The notes beneath the pieces are model-generated. The model was not told the origin of the DNA and ran no database searches. It saw only the letters and a program-made list of their open reading frames with translations. From NCBI GenBank assembly GCA_905221605.1, contig CAJNDS010000598.1, positions 43,131 through 107,130 of the forward strand: 64,000 nucleotides of DNA, in the 5' to 3' direction. Both the position numbers and the translations under genes were made by a program. The stretch is from Symbiodinium natans (lineage: Eukaryota > Sar > Dinophyceae > Suessiales > Symbiodiniaceae). This document shows positions 22,600 to 34,912 of the stretch, one piece after another (positions within the stretch are counted from its first letter, which is position 1; each line of letters opens with the position of its first letter).

Positions 22600-23932
22600 T
22601 TTGTGGCCTTTTGTGCAATCCGTGCCGAATCGCCGAAGGCATCGTCGAACCATTTCGACTTGAATGGCTGGTCGTGCGTACCACGACTCGTGGATTCGAC
22701 ACGTTGGAGCCAACACCCGTCTTTGAGAAAGGGAGACGTGAAAAACGCGGCCAGCAAAGGTCGCCAGATGTCGCCAGCGACTGCACAAGGCAAATGACGG
22801 GTTTGCGGGCTTTGTCATGCATTCTGCTACAGTACTTTACAGTCGCAGTCACCACCAGATCGGAGGGCTTTTGAACACGACGCCAGTTCGCTGCGCAGAC
22901 ATGTACACACAACAATGCTGCCATCCTGAACGAAGACTGTACCGCTCGAGCTCGACGAAGCAGGCGCCGAAACCAGCACCAGATCGCATACTGAAAATAC
23001 ACTTCATCTGCCTTTCGTTTTCCACTTGACTGCACCTCATGATGTCATTCTTCCATCATCGAGACATGCGCAGAGACGACTTTCCACCCAGCAGGAGTTC
23101 CTCACATCGCAGAAGGCACAGAATAGAAATGAACAGAAATGATGGAAATGAATAGAAATGAATAGAAGTGAATAGAAGTGAATAGAAGTGAATAGAAGTA
23201 CTATACAAAGAGACTGCGCAGTGGGCAGTGGGCGCAGTCAGCCAAGGTACGCAGCCACGTCTGCGACTGCCTTCCAACCTTGGAGCTGCCATCACGTTGA
23301 AACTCAACATTGGCGACCTTGGCATACCGCTTGGGCAAGACACGCGACACCTCAACACCTCTCTCAAAAACAGGACCTCTCTCTTGAACGTCGTGGGTTG
23401 AACTGACTCCCTGACAGATGCCACCTCAAGACTTCTGAAGGCCGAGCATCCGCGAAGTCGGATCCATAGGTGGTGATGACCGACTTCAGAATCCTGCGGT
23501 CACCAGGTGGAGATCGGAGCTTCCGAAAGGCTCGAATGGCCTCCAGCAGTGGAACAACAGGACGAGGCAAGAATGCAAAAAGGATGTGTGTATCGCCGTG
23601 CTGTTCTATGGCATGCTCGTGTTGCAACGTCGTGGCTTTTCCATGCTCTTCCACGCGCCTCATAGCCATAAAGATTCTCCGCCGTGCCAAGGCGCACAGT
23701 GCATGGATTGTCAAAAAAGAAACTGTCAAGTGCCTGCCGGGGAGCATCACTTAAGAGCACACACGGACGATGAGTGTGCCTTCGTGCCTGCGTGTGCCTT
23801 CACATCGTTGCTGCACAAAGCAGCTTCGTAGAGCTGAAACTCGTGCGTGACTTCCTGCAGCACCTTGCTGACGGTGGTAAGAACATGACTGTACCATGAC
23901 ACTGCCTCAGCTTCATCAGTGCAGCGCAACAA
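22600..23932 (-). CDS. Gene D2, unknown protein (several exons)
   Basis: Three open stretches look coding on the minus strand: DEAEAVSWYSHVLTTVSKVL with TSEFQ-like HEFQLYEAALCSNDVK (23925-23790), HILFAFLPRPVVPLLEAIRA with RILKSVITTYGSDFADARP (about 23690-23430), and VQERGPVFERGVEVSRVL with KRYAKVANVEFQRDGSSK (about 23405-23274, followed by GT). The last one is supported by D1: most differences from D1 in this frame are in third positions. The borders between the exons are uncertain, and the second and third stretches are in different frames with no ideal intron between them. A further conserved piece lies around 22770-22680 (GSNVSNPRV). I recognise no family. Confidence 0.35.
23130..23200. 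repeat. 10-bp repeat GAATAGAAGT
   Basis: About six copies of GAATAGAA(A/G)TG-like units, inside the D2 region between conserved pieces, probably in an intron. Confidence 0.85.
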
Positions 23933-25902
23933 CGAAAAAGGGCCACAGGTGAAGTCGGTCGTTCATGCCATGAGTTCGTGAGGATTGGGCACAAGCTTGT
24001 ACGCAATCCGATTGCATGAGGTGTCTTGGTAGTATTCTGAAAGCACCCTGACTTTGTTGACGTGCCCAGTTTGGTGGCATGTGGATGTGTATGAGAATCG
24101 CAGAAACGAAGGGAAGAACTGTCGCGATGACACAGCAGCTCAGCTGGGCAGAACGATGCTCGAGAACTTCCAGCACAAGGCCAGGCCTGAAGAGGGCTTT
24201 GCAGGTTGTGGAAATTTGGACAATTGACAGAAAGGAGCTGTCGTAGAATTCTTTGTCTTCACCTGTCAGTTCCGAGTTCTCAGATCTAATCCGCTGTTGG
24301 TCAGTTCCGAGTTTTCAGATTTAGTCTGCTTGCTGTTGGCGGTGAGGGTCGATTTGCAGTGTCAAACATTGCAATCATGATCACAGAACCACACAAAAGA
24401 TAATGACACGATGTCTGACGGACGACATGCTGAGTTTTGCCGACATGGTTGTGGTCGTAGTTGCCGCGGCGACAAGGATCGCCTGGTGGTGGTGTGGACC
24501 TGTACTTGGCTTTGTTAAGCGCCCTGGCCAAGCTGCAATGGTCGTTGGAAATGTCAAGCTTGGGCGTGAATAGGCACGCTACCATAGCCGCATCCTGGCA
24601 AGATTCAGCATAGGAAAGCTTACACTAGGGCACGAGGTATTCCGCCAACACCCATAAAAGTCGCACGTCTCTTTGGCAGTGTGCTTCCTGCTGCAGATTC
24701 CATATGCACGAGCATGCTTCCTGGCCATTGCGAACTTACATATGCTCATTGGAGATTGAGCGTGCAATGGGCGAACAACCAAACTTCCACAACAGCAACC
24801 AGAATTTCATGACAGAACTTGATCCATTCTGGAATGCGCTCAAGCAGCCATTGTCCATGGATCAGATATCAAGCACTCATGCCTGCTGCTGGAAAATGGG
24901 TACCGACAAGTGAATAGCAGCACATGTTGTATGGGCATCCCCAACCAAGCAACAAACATTAGTTAAGGACGGCTTGCAAGTGGCAAATCAAGTGTCACTC
25001 ACCACTAAGAAGACAACAACAAGAAAATCCTCGCCGAGCCGAGTCGTGGACTTGTGGCTCGTTGATTGTACATCCGGCCGGACCGCCAAACCCACGGCAA
25101 CGGCGAAGAGCAGCTCGCGCCATGAACCGCGGCAAGTTCCCTAACATGATGCCACACTGCTACATCTGTCCTGGCCTGTGCAAGCGAGGTTGCGCCGCAG
25201 AACAACACATGTCTATGTGCAACATGACGAACGGTCTTGCTGCTTGTTGTGCCGGCGGTGCTGGTTTGCTTGACACATCGCGCCACAGCGGGGGAGGAAT
25301 CTTCAGGTGCCTGGCGATTGAGAACTCAAGATCATACAGACATGGACAATGGTAACACATAGCCCAGTGCAAGTCTCTTGCTTGCCATTGTCCAAGAGGA
25401 CTTGCAACTGTGTTTCGCCTCGCATCGCGACACCTTCCAAATTTCTACTCACGAGCGTCAGAAGCTTCCATGCAGAGAGAACTAACTGTTTCCGCATCGG
25501 TGGGGCCGGGAGGGCTAAAGGGGGTCGAAATTCTCGGAAGAGGTAAAAGGATCAGAACTGTGCCAACGAAGCTTGCCATGTCTTTCGAGAAACGGGAGTG
25601 GCAAAAACGCTGTGTAAATGCCGGTGTTTTGAGCATGTTTGCCGAAGGTATGCCCGCTCATGACAGCGCGTCTTGCTCCAGAAACGTCAACATCTTTGCG
25701 CGCAGTACTGTACGATGTGCAAAGAAGCAGAACCATTGTAAAGAACAGTGGTTTGGGCATGTTTGCCAAGAGCATGGACGTTTTTGACAGGGGTTGTCTT
25801 ATTTTCAGCCTCGTAATCTTTTCCCGAATGCTCCGCAGAAGGGTTCCCGTTTTAAAGTTCGGGGTTTGGGGGTTGGGAGGTTACCAAACGTCGTTGCGTT
25901 GT
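23933..25902. other. Region right of D2, no confident gene
   Basis: Minus-strand frames at 24585-24301 (CGSVIMIAMFDTANRP) and 25636-25445 (FSKDMASFVGTVLILLPLP) and a Cys-rich plus-strand frame at 25122-25290 could be exons, but none has a paralogue, motif or convincing splice pattern. Confidence 0.25.
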
Positions 25903-25998
25903 GTCCGCGAAGCGTCCGCGAAGCGTCCGCGAAGCGTCCGCGAAGCGTCCGCGAAGCGTCCGCGAAGCGTCTGCGAAGCGTCCGCAAGCGTCCGCGAG
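25903..25998. repeat. 11-bp tandem array CGAAGCGTCCG
   Basis: About eight near-perfect units of CGAAGCGTCCG, GC-rich, read through in all frames (plus-strand SVREASAKRPR). The period is not a multiple of three, so it is not a protein repeat. Confidence 0.9.
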
Positions 25999-26095
25999 TG
26001 GCGTCACGCGCGCTGTTAAGGGGGAACCCCAAAGGGGGAACTCCACAGGACGCGTGTCCCCACGGCGTTCCGAATCCGTCAAGTTGAGGGTGGTA

Positions 26096-26262
26096 CTTGG
26101 TGGTGGTGGTGGCACGTGGTGGGGTGTGGGTGCGTGGGATGTGGGTGGGTGGGATGTGGGTGGGTGGGTGTGGGTGGGTGAATGTGGGTGGGTGGGTGTG
26201 GGTGGGTGGGATGTGGGTGGGTGGGGTGAGGGTCGGTGGGGTGCGGGTGGGTTAGATGTGGG
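26096..26262. repeat. GGGTGGGTGTGG-type array
   Basis: About 165 bases of GTGGGTGGG(T/A)GTGGG-like units. Strong G bias on the plus strand gives quadruplex potential. Confidence 0.85.
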
Positions 26263-26489
26263 TTCGACTACGCAAGAACTTCATGCACAATGATCCGATT
26301 GAACCGTGTGAGAAAAAAACGTCCCTTCCGCCCGCGCACCGACGTTTCGTTGATATTGCGTTATATTTGCGTTATAGGCGACTGCTTTCTGCATTCGGGT
26401 TCGTGGGCTCCTATCAGGTTTTTCAACCTCGGGTCCTTTTTAGACCTCGGATTTGCTGACATGTCTTTCTTTCAACCTTGCCTATCTTG

Positions 26490-28670
26490 TTGTTAAGTGG
26501 GTAATAATGGGAATTGGTGGGTCATGTTGGGTAATGGTGGGTAATCGTGGGTAAGTGGTAGGCAAGTTGTGAGTCATGGTAGGACATGGTGTTTAATATA
26601 GTGGGCAATGTTGGGAGCGGCGCTTGATTGCGGTGGCGGGAAATCGTACCGTATAGGTATTCAATAATGGTGCGTAATGGTGGGCAAATAACGGTGAGTA
26701 GTGATGTAATGGTGGGTCATGGTGGGAAGGGGGAATCGTGGGAATGGTGGGCAACGGTGGCAGATGGTGGTGGGTAATGGCGGGAATGGTGAGCATCGAT
26801 GAGCAATGGCGGGAATCGTGGAGAACGGTGTGGCGAATACATTTTTCAGGATGGTGGGTGATGGCGGGCATTGTGGGTAAGAGTTGGTATTGGCAGGAAT
26901 GGTGGAATGGTGGGTAATCGTGGCAATGGTCAATGCAGGTGGGTAATGGCGGGAAATGGTGAGAAGTGGTGGGTGGCAATGGAGGGTATTGGCGGGAATG
27001 GTGTTCGGTGGTGGGACTGGCGGGAATGGTAGGCAATGGCGGGAATGGTATGCAATGGTGGGAATGGTGGGAACTGGTGATTGTGGGTAAGGGCGCTTAA
27101 GGGTGGGTCATGGTGGGAATGGTGGGTCGTGCTGCAAATGGCGGGTTAAGGCGGGTAAGGGGCGAGTAGTGGGTGGGCAATGCCAGTGGTGGGAATGGTG
27201 GGGAATGGTGGGTAAGGGGGAGTCCTGGGCAATAGTGTGAAAGGTGGGAATGGTGGGTGTGATGTCGGTAGTGGTGGAATGTTGGGGAATGGTGGGATGG
27301 TGGGAAAGGTGGGTGATGGTGGGTCGTGGTGGGTAATGGTGGGTAAATGGTGAGTCATGGTAGGACATGGTGTTTCATATAGTGGGCAATGTTGGGAGCG
27401 GCGCTTGATTGCGGTGGTGGGAAATCGTACATAGACAATAATGGTGCGTAATGGTGGGCAATGGTGGGTAATTAATGGTGGGTAGTGATGCAATGGTGGG
27501 TCATGGTGGGAAGGGGGAATCGTGGAAGGTGGTGGGTAATGGCGGGAATGGTGAGCAATGGCGGGAATTGTGGAGAACGGTGTGGTGAACAAATTTTTGA
27601 GGATGGCGGATGATGGTGGGCATTGTGGGTAGGAGCTGGCATCGGTGGGAATGGTGGACTGGTGGGTAATCGTGGCAATGGTCGATGCAGGTGGGTAATG
27701 GCGGGTAATGGTGGGAAGGCTGGCGAATGGTGGGTGGGATGGTGGGTATTGGTGGGAAATGGTGTTGGGTAATGGTGGGAAATGGTGGGTGCTGGTGGGA
27801 ATGGTGGGCCCTGGTGGGAATGGTGGGCAGTGGTGTCATGGCGGGACTGGCGGGAATGGCAGGCAATGGCGGGAATGGTATGCAATGGTGGGAATGGTGG
27901 GAATGGTGGGAATGGTGGGAATGGTGGGAATGGTGGGAATGGTGGGAATGGTGGGAATGGTGGGAATGGTGGGAATGGTGGGAATGGTGGGAATGGTGGG
28001 AATGGTGGGAATGGTGGGAATGGTGGGTAAGGGTGGGTCATGATGGGTAATGATGGGTAATGATGGGGAAATTGTGGAAATGATGGGTATTGGTGGGTAA
28101 TGGTGGGTAATGGTGGGCAATGATGGGAATGGTGGGTAGTGGTGGGTAGTGGCGCGTAGTGGTGGGTCATGGTGGGTAATGAGTCATGGTGGAACTGTGA
28201 GTAAGTAATGGTGGGAATGGTGATGGGTAGTGGGGTAGTGGTGGGGAATGGTTGGTATTGGCGGGGAACGGTGGGTGCTGGTGAGCAAGGTTGGGCAATG
28301 GTGGGAACGGTGCCGAGGTCATGGTGGACATGGTGGCCGGGCGGGTACTGGTGGGTAATGCAAGGGTGGGTAATGGCGGGTAGTCGTGGGTGAGGGTGCG
28401 TAATGGTGGGAATGGTGGGTGACGCTGGGTAAGGTTGGGCAATGGTGGGAATGGTTGGTCATGGTAGGGTAATGGTGGGAAGGGTGGAGAACTGCATGGT
28501 GGGTAGTTTTAGGGATGGTGGGTAGTGGTGGGTGTTGCGGGAAAACTTGGTGTGGTGGGAATGGCGGGAATGGTGTAGACAATGGTGGGAATGGTGGGTC
28601 CTGGTCATGGTGGGAATGGTGGGCAATGTTTGGTAGTGGCGGCGGTGGTTTGGTATGGGGTGGAATGGTC
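26490..28670. repeat. 2.2-kb minisatellite, ATGGTGGGA family, with higher-order duplication
   Basis: Nine-base units of (A)ATGGTGGG and variants (GGCGGGA, GGTGGGTA). The core at about 27887-28025 is nearly pure with about 15 units. A non-repeat marker (GGGCAATGTTGGGAGCGGCG) occurs at about 26600 and 27386, so a unit of about 785 bases was duplicated within the array. The Trp/Gly and Pro/Phe-rich ORFs here are by-products of a repeat length divisible by three. Confidence 0.9.
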
Positions 28671-28754
28671 CCTTAAGCAAAAAAAAGCCCTTCAGCCCTT
28701 AACTCTGGCTGGGCCGGCCAGCTGGGCTGGGCCTTGTGGGACCATGCCTTCGGC

Positions 28755-29005
28755 GAGGCTTTAAATAAGACGGACGAGGTTGGAAATGAGACACACGAGG
28801 TTTGAAATCAGATTTCCGAGGTTGATTTTAAGATTCTCTCTCCCTGGGGAAATAAACCGCAGCCAGGAAATTAAGATAGACGAGGTTAAACATCAGACGG
28901 GGTAAGGTCAAAAAAAGACTGGAAAAAGGGCGAGGTTCAAATTCAGATGACGAGGTTGAAATAAAGACACGAGGTTTTAAAAAAAGGCGAGGTTTAAAAA
29001 AGATA
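28755..29005. repeat. Degenerate ~20-bp repeat with core ACGAGGTT
   Basis: Units of the form GACGAGGTTnAAATnAGA, about ten, diverged. Related words (CAACCTCGG, GACCTCGG) appear at 26420-26450 on the other strand, before the minisatellite. Confidence 0.7.
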
Positions 29006-31561
29006 TGCCCTTTTTGACAGTGTGTCTTGCTCCACATCTCTTGCGCAGTATGTTGTGCAGAGAGTCAGACAGGGGAGGAGCATGTGGAAACATCAACTCC
29101 AGTCTACTCTCGCAGGATCTGTCGCTTTTTTGGCCTCTGCCGGTCTTCCTCGTCGCTGCACAGCAGTCCCTGGACGTATACAACACCCTGCAGGGCAAGC
29201 TGCAACAGCAGAGACAGGCTGACTCAGGCTGACTAGGGGAGTCACATCCCAGTGGGACTCCAAGCATCTCCAGTAGTTAAGCCCTAAGCCGTTGCTACGG
29301 CCTCCCTGAACTTGAACTAGCTCTCAAAAAGCACAAAGCTAGTCACAAGATGTGGGCGAAGGGCTCCTTTCCTTGAAGCCGTATATAATCCCCGCAGCTT
29401 CAGCCCGCGCTGGACCATGGTTTCAGGGCTTCCGGGTGTTCAAGCTTGTTCCGGGCACGATCGGCGCCAAGTAGCAGAGGCGCATCCTCGGCTAGCACTT
29501 GGGGTTGCGACGTCTACGGAATCTACGGATTAAGGAGATAGTTGCGGCTGGGGCCCAGCGACTCGTGATGAAAGCAAGGCAATGGAAGAAGGCCTGAGGG
29601 ACCTCACGTACCTTGTGTGGACTGTGGATGCGCACTGGCCACACAGAAGGTACCACGCGCATTTGCCTGAGATGGCTGATACATATAAGACGCTGTCAGA
29701 AGGCCCACACTGATGTTTGAGGGCTCTGGGCTTTGGAACACTGATTCACGCTATTTGCGCCCTGCGTGTGCGTGGAACGAGAATTGTCTCAAAAGCCTGT
29801 AATGGTCAGCAGCTTTGAAGCTCCTACATGTGTGGAAGAAAAGGTGCGGGCCAGAGCGGCGGGCTTCTTGCGGGGACTTCTTGGTTGCGGATTCTGTAGG
29901 ACCCCCAGAAACTCCTTGGCCTTGGCTACAAGCCCTGAAGTTGGGCTCCTGCACCCTGAACCCGAAACGCCGTTTCAGCTGCACCGGCACACGCTGCATC
30001 CCCCATTTGCTCGTCCCTCGCCCTTGGGAATCTGAGGGGCCTCAAGAACCGCAAGGGCCTCAAGCGCAAACTGCAAAGAGATCCCCAAAGCATCCAAGAG
30101 TCTGATGGCCCTGATGGCTTTAACGGCTCTAACCGTGTTTAGAACTCAGGGCACGGTGTCCTTGCAAGATGTCTTCTGGGAGTGGCCTACCCACAAGACA
30201 TGAACGGTGCTCATGCAGAACGCCACTCCGTGTGCAAAGTGCTGGTTTACTTGTGTGCAAATCTATGCGCCCCACAACTCTGAACCCTTGACAGCTAGCA
30301 CCCTGAATATGTAAAGATTGTATAGAGTCATCATGCACTGCACTCCTGAATACTCGTAGATTGTTAGTAGGACCGGCTTCGCCATGGAGGAGTGAGCTGT
30401 CTTCCCCTCGGCCACAGCGTTGGCAAGCACCCGTCGCAGCAGGAAGACTGAGCTCGCTGGCACGGCGACATCCCACAATGACATGGAGCCCTTTGAGGGT
30501 CTTGAAACAAAGATCCGCAAGGCCCGGCATCTGCTCAAACCCCGCGCAACGGCACCACAAATGATTTCTGAGCAAACGCAGTTGCGGCATCTCAGTGCCC
30601 TTCGACCGGCATGGCGACCATGCCCGCTTGATCCGAGGCTCTCTGCGGCTCCGCCATGCTGCGCCAGCGCCAGTTCTGGACAAATGTTGATGGCGTTGCA
30701 TGAGCTTTGTACCAAAACCAATGATACCACAGCGCGATACACCGCATGCTGCAGAGAGGCGTCCAGGATCCCTGCAAGTGCGAGACCAAGCCATACGAGG
30801 CCAAGATATACACCTGCGCATTGACATCACCTTACGTGGTAGGCTTTGAGCTTTTTGAAGCAGGTCAGAGAGCAGGTGAAACGATCCTGGCTGTAGGCCG
30901 CTCTCGCACACCTCCACATTTTCGGTGGCAGAATCCGAGCAGAGCACCAGCTAAACACCCCTCACGCCGTCCTTATGCTCCACGACAACTGCAGTCCCTG
31001 AGCTACACCCAAAAGTGCATCTCAAGCAAAGCCGGCCTCTGCACTTTGGCCTGAGCCTCTTATAGCCTCTTAGACTCTTAGCCTGTCGCCCGCCGACCCG
31101 TCCTGCAACCCTAGAGCTCCTCAATCCATGCTACAATGCGGGCGAGTTCTCAGAGCTTTGGCGTCGGGCTTAGATTAGATTCTTGAAAGACAAGAGGGCA
31201 GTGGTCTGGAGAGCTTTGATGGATGAAGCGCGCTGTTGGAGAGATGTTCTTGGGGGCAAAAGATTTTGGAGCTTTGGTCTGTAAATCTCTTTAAGGTGTG
31301 TGTGTGTGTGCTTTGCATTTTTGCGGGAGAAGAGCTCGGGGGCGGACCAAGCACATATCCCAACGCACAGAGGCTCTGAGAGAGAGAGAGCGCACAAGAG
31401 ACGGCCCTGATAGGCTTTGAAGACTGACAAGTCTTGACTCTGAAAGGAGACTGAGATCTAAAGCTCGAAAACACAAGTACTCACTGGATTGAAGGGGGAA
31501 GTGCGCTGTGGCAAGCTCCAGGTAAACGAATCAGAGACCCCTCCCCGACGAGGGAGGATGG
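29006..31561. other. Gene-poor region
   Basis: The longest frame (30947-30129, minus, 272 codons) has no recognisable domain or splice context and is probably chance. A segment at 29130-29165 (TTTTTTGGCCTCTGCCGGTC) resembles 45035-45065 and may be a dispersed repeat. A GT tract lies at 31298-31311 and a GA tract at about 31380-31391. Confidence 0.3.
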
Positions 31562-31937
31562 TGTCAGGCACGGAGGTCGGCCCGGCATGCGACGTCATCG
31601 ACGGCTTAAACTGGAATGCAGGGACAGCACGCCTTCTCGACACAAGGGCACCGAATGATGCAAGCCGGTGGGCAAGCGCCGCAGAGACTGCGGCGTCAGG
31701 AGCACGGAAGCTGGGTGGGGCGGGGAGGCTTGACTGACCCAAGCGCAGGCCGGCGACGATGGAGCAATTGCGCGGGCAAAGCGGGCCAAGAGGATCCTGA
31801 CATACAATCATAAACTCACATCAACCCAAGACCTCCCGCCTCCAGACACTTCAAAGCTCAAACCTGCTTGGTGCCGTTCAAGCCGTGGCCATTGGCCTAC
31901 TCATGGTTGCTCGAGGGCTTGCGATGTGTACAGGGCC
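31562..31937. repeat. Direct tandem duplication, copy 1
   Basis: About 375 bases repeated at 31950-32316 with few changes and small indels. Both contain CGACGTCATCGACGGCTTAA. No gene is recognised inside. Confidence 0.9.
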
Positions 31938-31949
31938 GAGGTCCTATTA

Positions 31950-32316
31950 TGTCAGGCTACGGAGGTCGGCCCGGCATGCGACGTCATCGACGGCTTAAAC
32001 TGGAATGCAGGGACAGCACGCCTTCTCGACAGCAAGGGCACCGAATGATGCGAGCCGGTGGGCAAGCGCCGCAGAGACTGCGGCGTCAGGCGCACGGAAG
32101 CCGGGTGGGGCGGGGAGGCTTGACTGACCCAAGCGCAGGTCGTCGCCAAAGTGGGCTAAGAGGATCTTGACATACAAGCATAAACTCACATCAACCCAAG
32201 ACCTCCGGATACCTCCGGCCTCCAGACACTTCAAAGCTCAAACCTGCTTGGTGCCGTTCAAGCCGTGGCCATTGGCCTACTCACGGTTGCTCGAGGGCTT
32301 GCGATGTGTACAAGGC
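31950..32316. repeat. Direct tandem duplication, copy 2
   Basis: Partner of 31562-31937. It lacks a short piece near 32145 and has an extra CGGATACCTC-like piece near 32208. Confidence 0.9.
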
Positions 32317-33291
32317 CCTGAGGTTTGCAGGTGTGCAGCCTAGAACCTAAGAATGGCTGAGAGGAACTGCGCAAAGCATCAGAGCTCCGCCCCGCGGCTC
32401 TCTGTGCACTCAGCCTGTGCTCAGCCTGCGCTCAGCCTGGGCACAACCTGCAGGCTACCTGCCTCTGCGGTGTCCCTAGTGGTTGCAATGTTATGCCGGT
32501 TGCACAAGCATGTCATAGCATCACTTCATGATCCTGGGAGCGCGGAATTGAGTCTGCCAAGGCCACATCCCAAGCAAACAGGTCAGGAACCACACTCAGG
32601 TCACACGGGCACTGTCGGATAGCCTTTCCCACTTCTAAGGGTGGCGAAGCAACCTGGCAGCAGCCTGAAATAGCCTGAATCAGAAGTGCTTCGAGTTGAG
32701 GGCTTGGGGGATGCCACGCCATGGCGAAGACCATGGCAGATGTGCGTCGCTGGATGTTCCTGACACGATTGCGACAGCACAGCTCCGAACAAAAGCGCTG
32801 TCAACCACCGAATCCTTCTGGTAAGGCTCAGGCTTGGAGGATCCTAGCTCCCTTCGGGAACGGCCATGCTGCGGTGAGTGCAGGAAAAAGGCGACAGATG
32901 GGAAAAGCTGCTCTTTGTCAGCAAGTCACTGTCAAGCGGAGCTGCTGGGACGCTCCCAGAGGCTGTGACGGGTTGCAGGCCCTGGCCTAGCTGCAGTGAC
33001 CTCCATTGTCAACTTTTCGGGTCTACGACGGTCTTGGGGCATTTGACATGCGAGAAGTGTGACACAGAGAAAGAGCACCGCCGTGCGCAGTGGCACCAGC
33101 GCTTCCACAGTGGCTGTGTCCTCCCGTTCTTGAGGGGTTGGAAAGGTGACGGATGTGAAAGCTTCGTGCCTCAGGGCTGAACAATGATGGAGGCCTGCTG
33201 CTACTCCACTGCTACTCCACAAATCTCGCATGGATGCGCCTTCGATAAGGCTTCTGCAGCTTTCACAGACAAGGACACAGACTGCCTCTTC
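32317..33291. other. No gene recognised
   Basis: Contains a short tandem phrase CTCAGCCTG(T/C)G (32408-32440). ORFs are short and without motifs. Confidence 0.3.
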
Positions 33292-33601
33292 CCAAATGGA
33301 GCAGCGTGCAGAGCAATGCCATATACTGCCATTCCGAAGCGATGGCAGCAGCAAGCCGCGACGACCCACAGATTGTCCTGACGACGGATGTCACAAATAG
33401 GGGCAAGAACCTTGCAACCGACAAGGCCGGGCAATGTGCTCGTCGCTCTGCTCTGGTGACGGCATGACCTTCAGGCGCAGGTCATCACGGGCTGGGACCC
33501 AGAACAGCCTCGCCAAGTGAGCCTCGAACAATCCAGCTCTGGCAGCTCTGGTGCTGGCTCGCTGCATCACAAGGCAGCTGTCAGATGGGTTCTGCTCTGG
33601 C
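33292..33601. repeat. Triplicated segment, copy 1
   Basis: Also at 34278-34557 and 34913-35222. On the minus strand all three keep an open frame with RAGLFEAHLARLFWVPA and DDLRLK followed by GT (33570-33480 here), which may be a real exon of an unknown gene. A second open piece lies at 33420-33300 (CDIRRQDNLWVVAACC). Confidence 0.75.
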
Positions 33602-34277
33602 GATGCGGCGCCCCCGCAGGTTCTCCTGAGCCCAGCCGGGGGAAAGTTTGCTCTGCCAATCATGCAGCAGAGCCTTGCTTGCAGGCACATGCTGGAGCTA
33701 ACTGTCGTAGTACATGACAAGTTGGCAATGTAGGCAGCTTAAGATAACGAATGGTGGCCCCTTGCAAGTGACAGCAACCGTACACGGCATAGGTCAAGCA
33801 CAGAAGCGCCAGGACAGGCACACTCAATTTCGATTTCGCAGGTTCTCAGCAGATGACGGTGCCGCTGTCCGGCTATGCCGCGATACGCTCATCAGTGGAC
33901 CAGTTCAAGCCAGCTTCAACAACCCTAGCTGTGCTTCCCGGAATTGCGGCGACTTCAACTCCAGGTCGGCGCGGCACAAGCGGCGCATGAAACCCAAGGG
34001 ACATGGGGCAAACCTGGACAGCTTGCATTTTGCCGTGTTGCGCGCAGACGGACCCTATAGACAAGCTAGACTAGCACAGAACTGGCTGTGTCAAAGCTCG
34101 CATCGTGCGCACTCTGGACACTGCGCGGATGACATCACGACCGAGACAACGCGTGCGTGGAGGGCATGCAGCTCCTAGGCAAGCTCGGACGCAGGGCAAG
34201 CCGCAACCTTGATTGAGGCTCAGCGGGATCTATAAGCAATGCCCCTCGCTCCCGTTCTCCCGAAGCGCACCGATGCT

Positions 34278-34557
34278 CAAATGGAGGACAGCGTGCAGAG
34301 CAATGCCATATACTGCCATTCCGAAGCGATGGCAGCAGCAAGCCGCGACGACCCACAGATTGTCCTGACGACGGATGTCACAAATAGGGGCAAGAACCTT
34401 GCAACCGACAAGGCCGGGCAATGTGCTTGTCGCTCTGCTCTGGTGACGGCATGACCTTCAGGCGCAGGTCATCATGGGCTGGGACCCAGAACAGCCTCGC
34501 CAAGTGAGCCTCGAACAATCCAGCTCTGGCAACTCTGGTGCTGGCTCGCTGCATCAC
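34278..34557. repeat. Triplicated segment, copy 2
   Basis: Near-identical to copies 1 and 3. With its left flank (34163-34277) it forms a 635-base unit repeated directly at 34798-35222. The FWVPA frame remains open, with HDD for RDD. Confidence 0.85.
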
Positions 34558-34912
34558 AACACAGCCGGGGGAAAGCTTGCTCTGCTGGCCCCTTGCAAAT
34601 GACAGCAACCGTGCACCGCATAGGTCAAGCAGAGAAGCGCCTGGACAGGCACACTCAACTGTGCAGGTTCTCAGCAGATAACAGTTGGCTATACCGCGAT
34701 GCACTCATCAGTGGGCCGGCTGTGTCGGTGGGGTGGCCAGACCTGGACAGCTTGCATTTTGCCATGTTTCGGGCACTGGGACAAGTCGTGCGTGGAGGGC
34801 ATGCAGCTCCTAGGCAAGCTCGGACGCAGGGCAAGCCGCAACCTTGATTGAGGCTCAGCGGGGTCTATAAGCAATGCCCCTCGCTCCCGTTCTCCCGAAG
34901 CGCACCGATGCT

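Larger units (their letters stand above)
21850..23330. repeat. Segmental duplication A-T-D, copy 2 (right part)
   Basis: Matches 11400-13556 in order, but lacks about 1 kb (equivalent of roughly 12.07-13.12 kb) that holds most of the TPM exon in copy 1. Confidence 0.8.

Noticed and set aside
27887-28025. CRISPR-like regular repeats
   Set aside because: Units are contiguous without spacers and only 9 bp long, and the genome is eukaryotic; this is a minisatellite.
27472-28170. 232-codon Pro/Phe-rich ORF and Trp/Gly-rich ORFs on the other strand
   Set aside because: By-products of the 9-bp minisatellite, whose length is a multiple of three and whose unit lacks stop codons.
30129-30947. 272-codon minus-strand ORF
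   Set aside because: Composition rich in Arg, Cys and Ser without motifs, no paralogue, and equally long overlapping frames on the same strand; probably chance.
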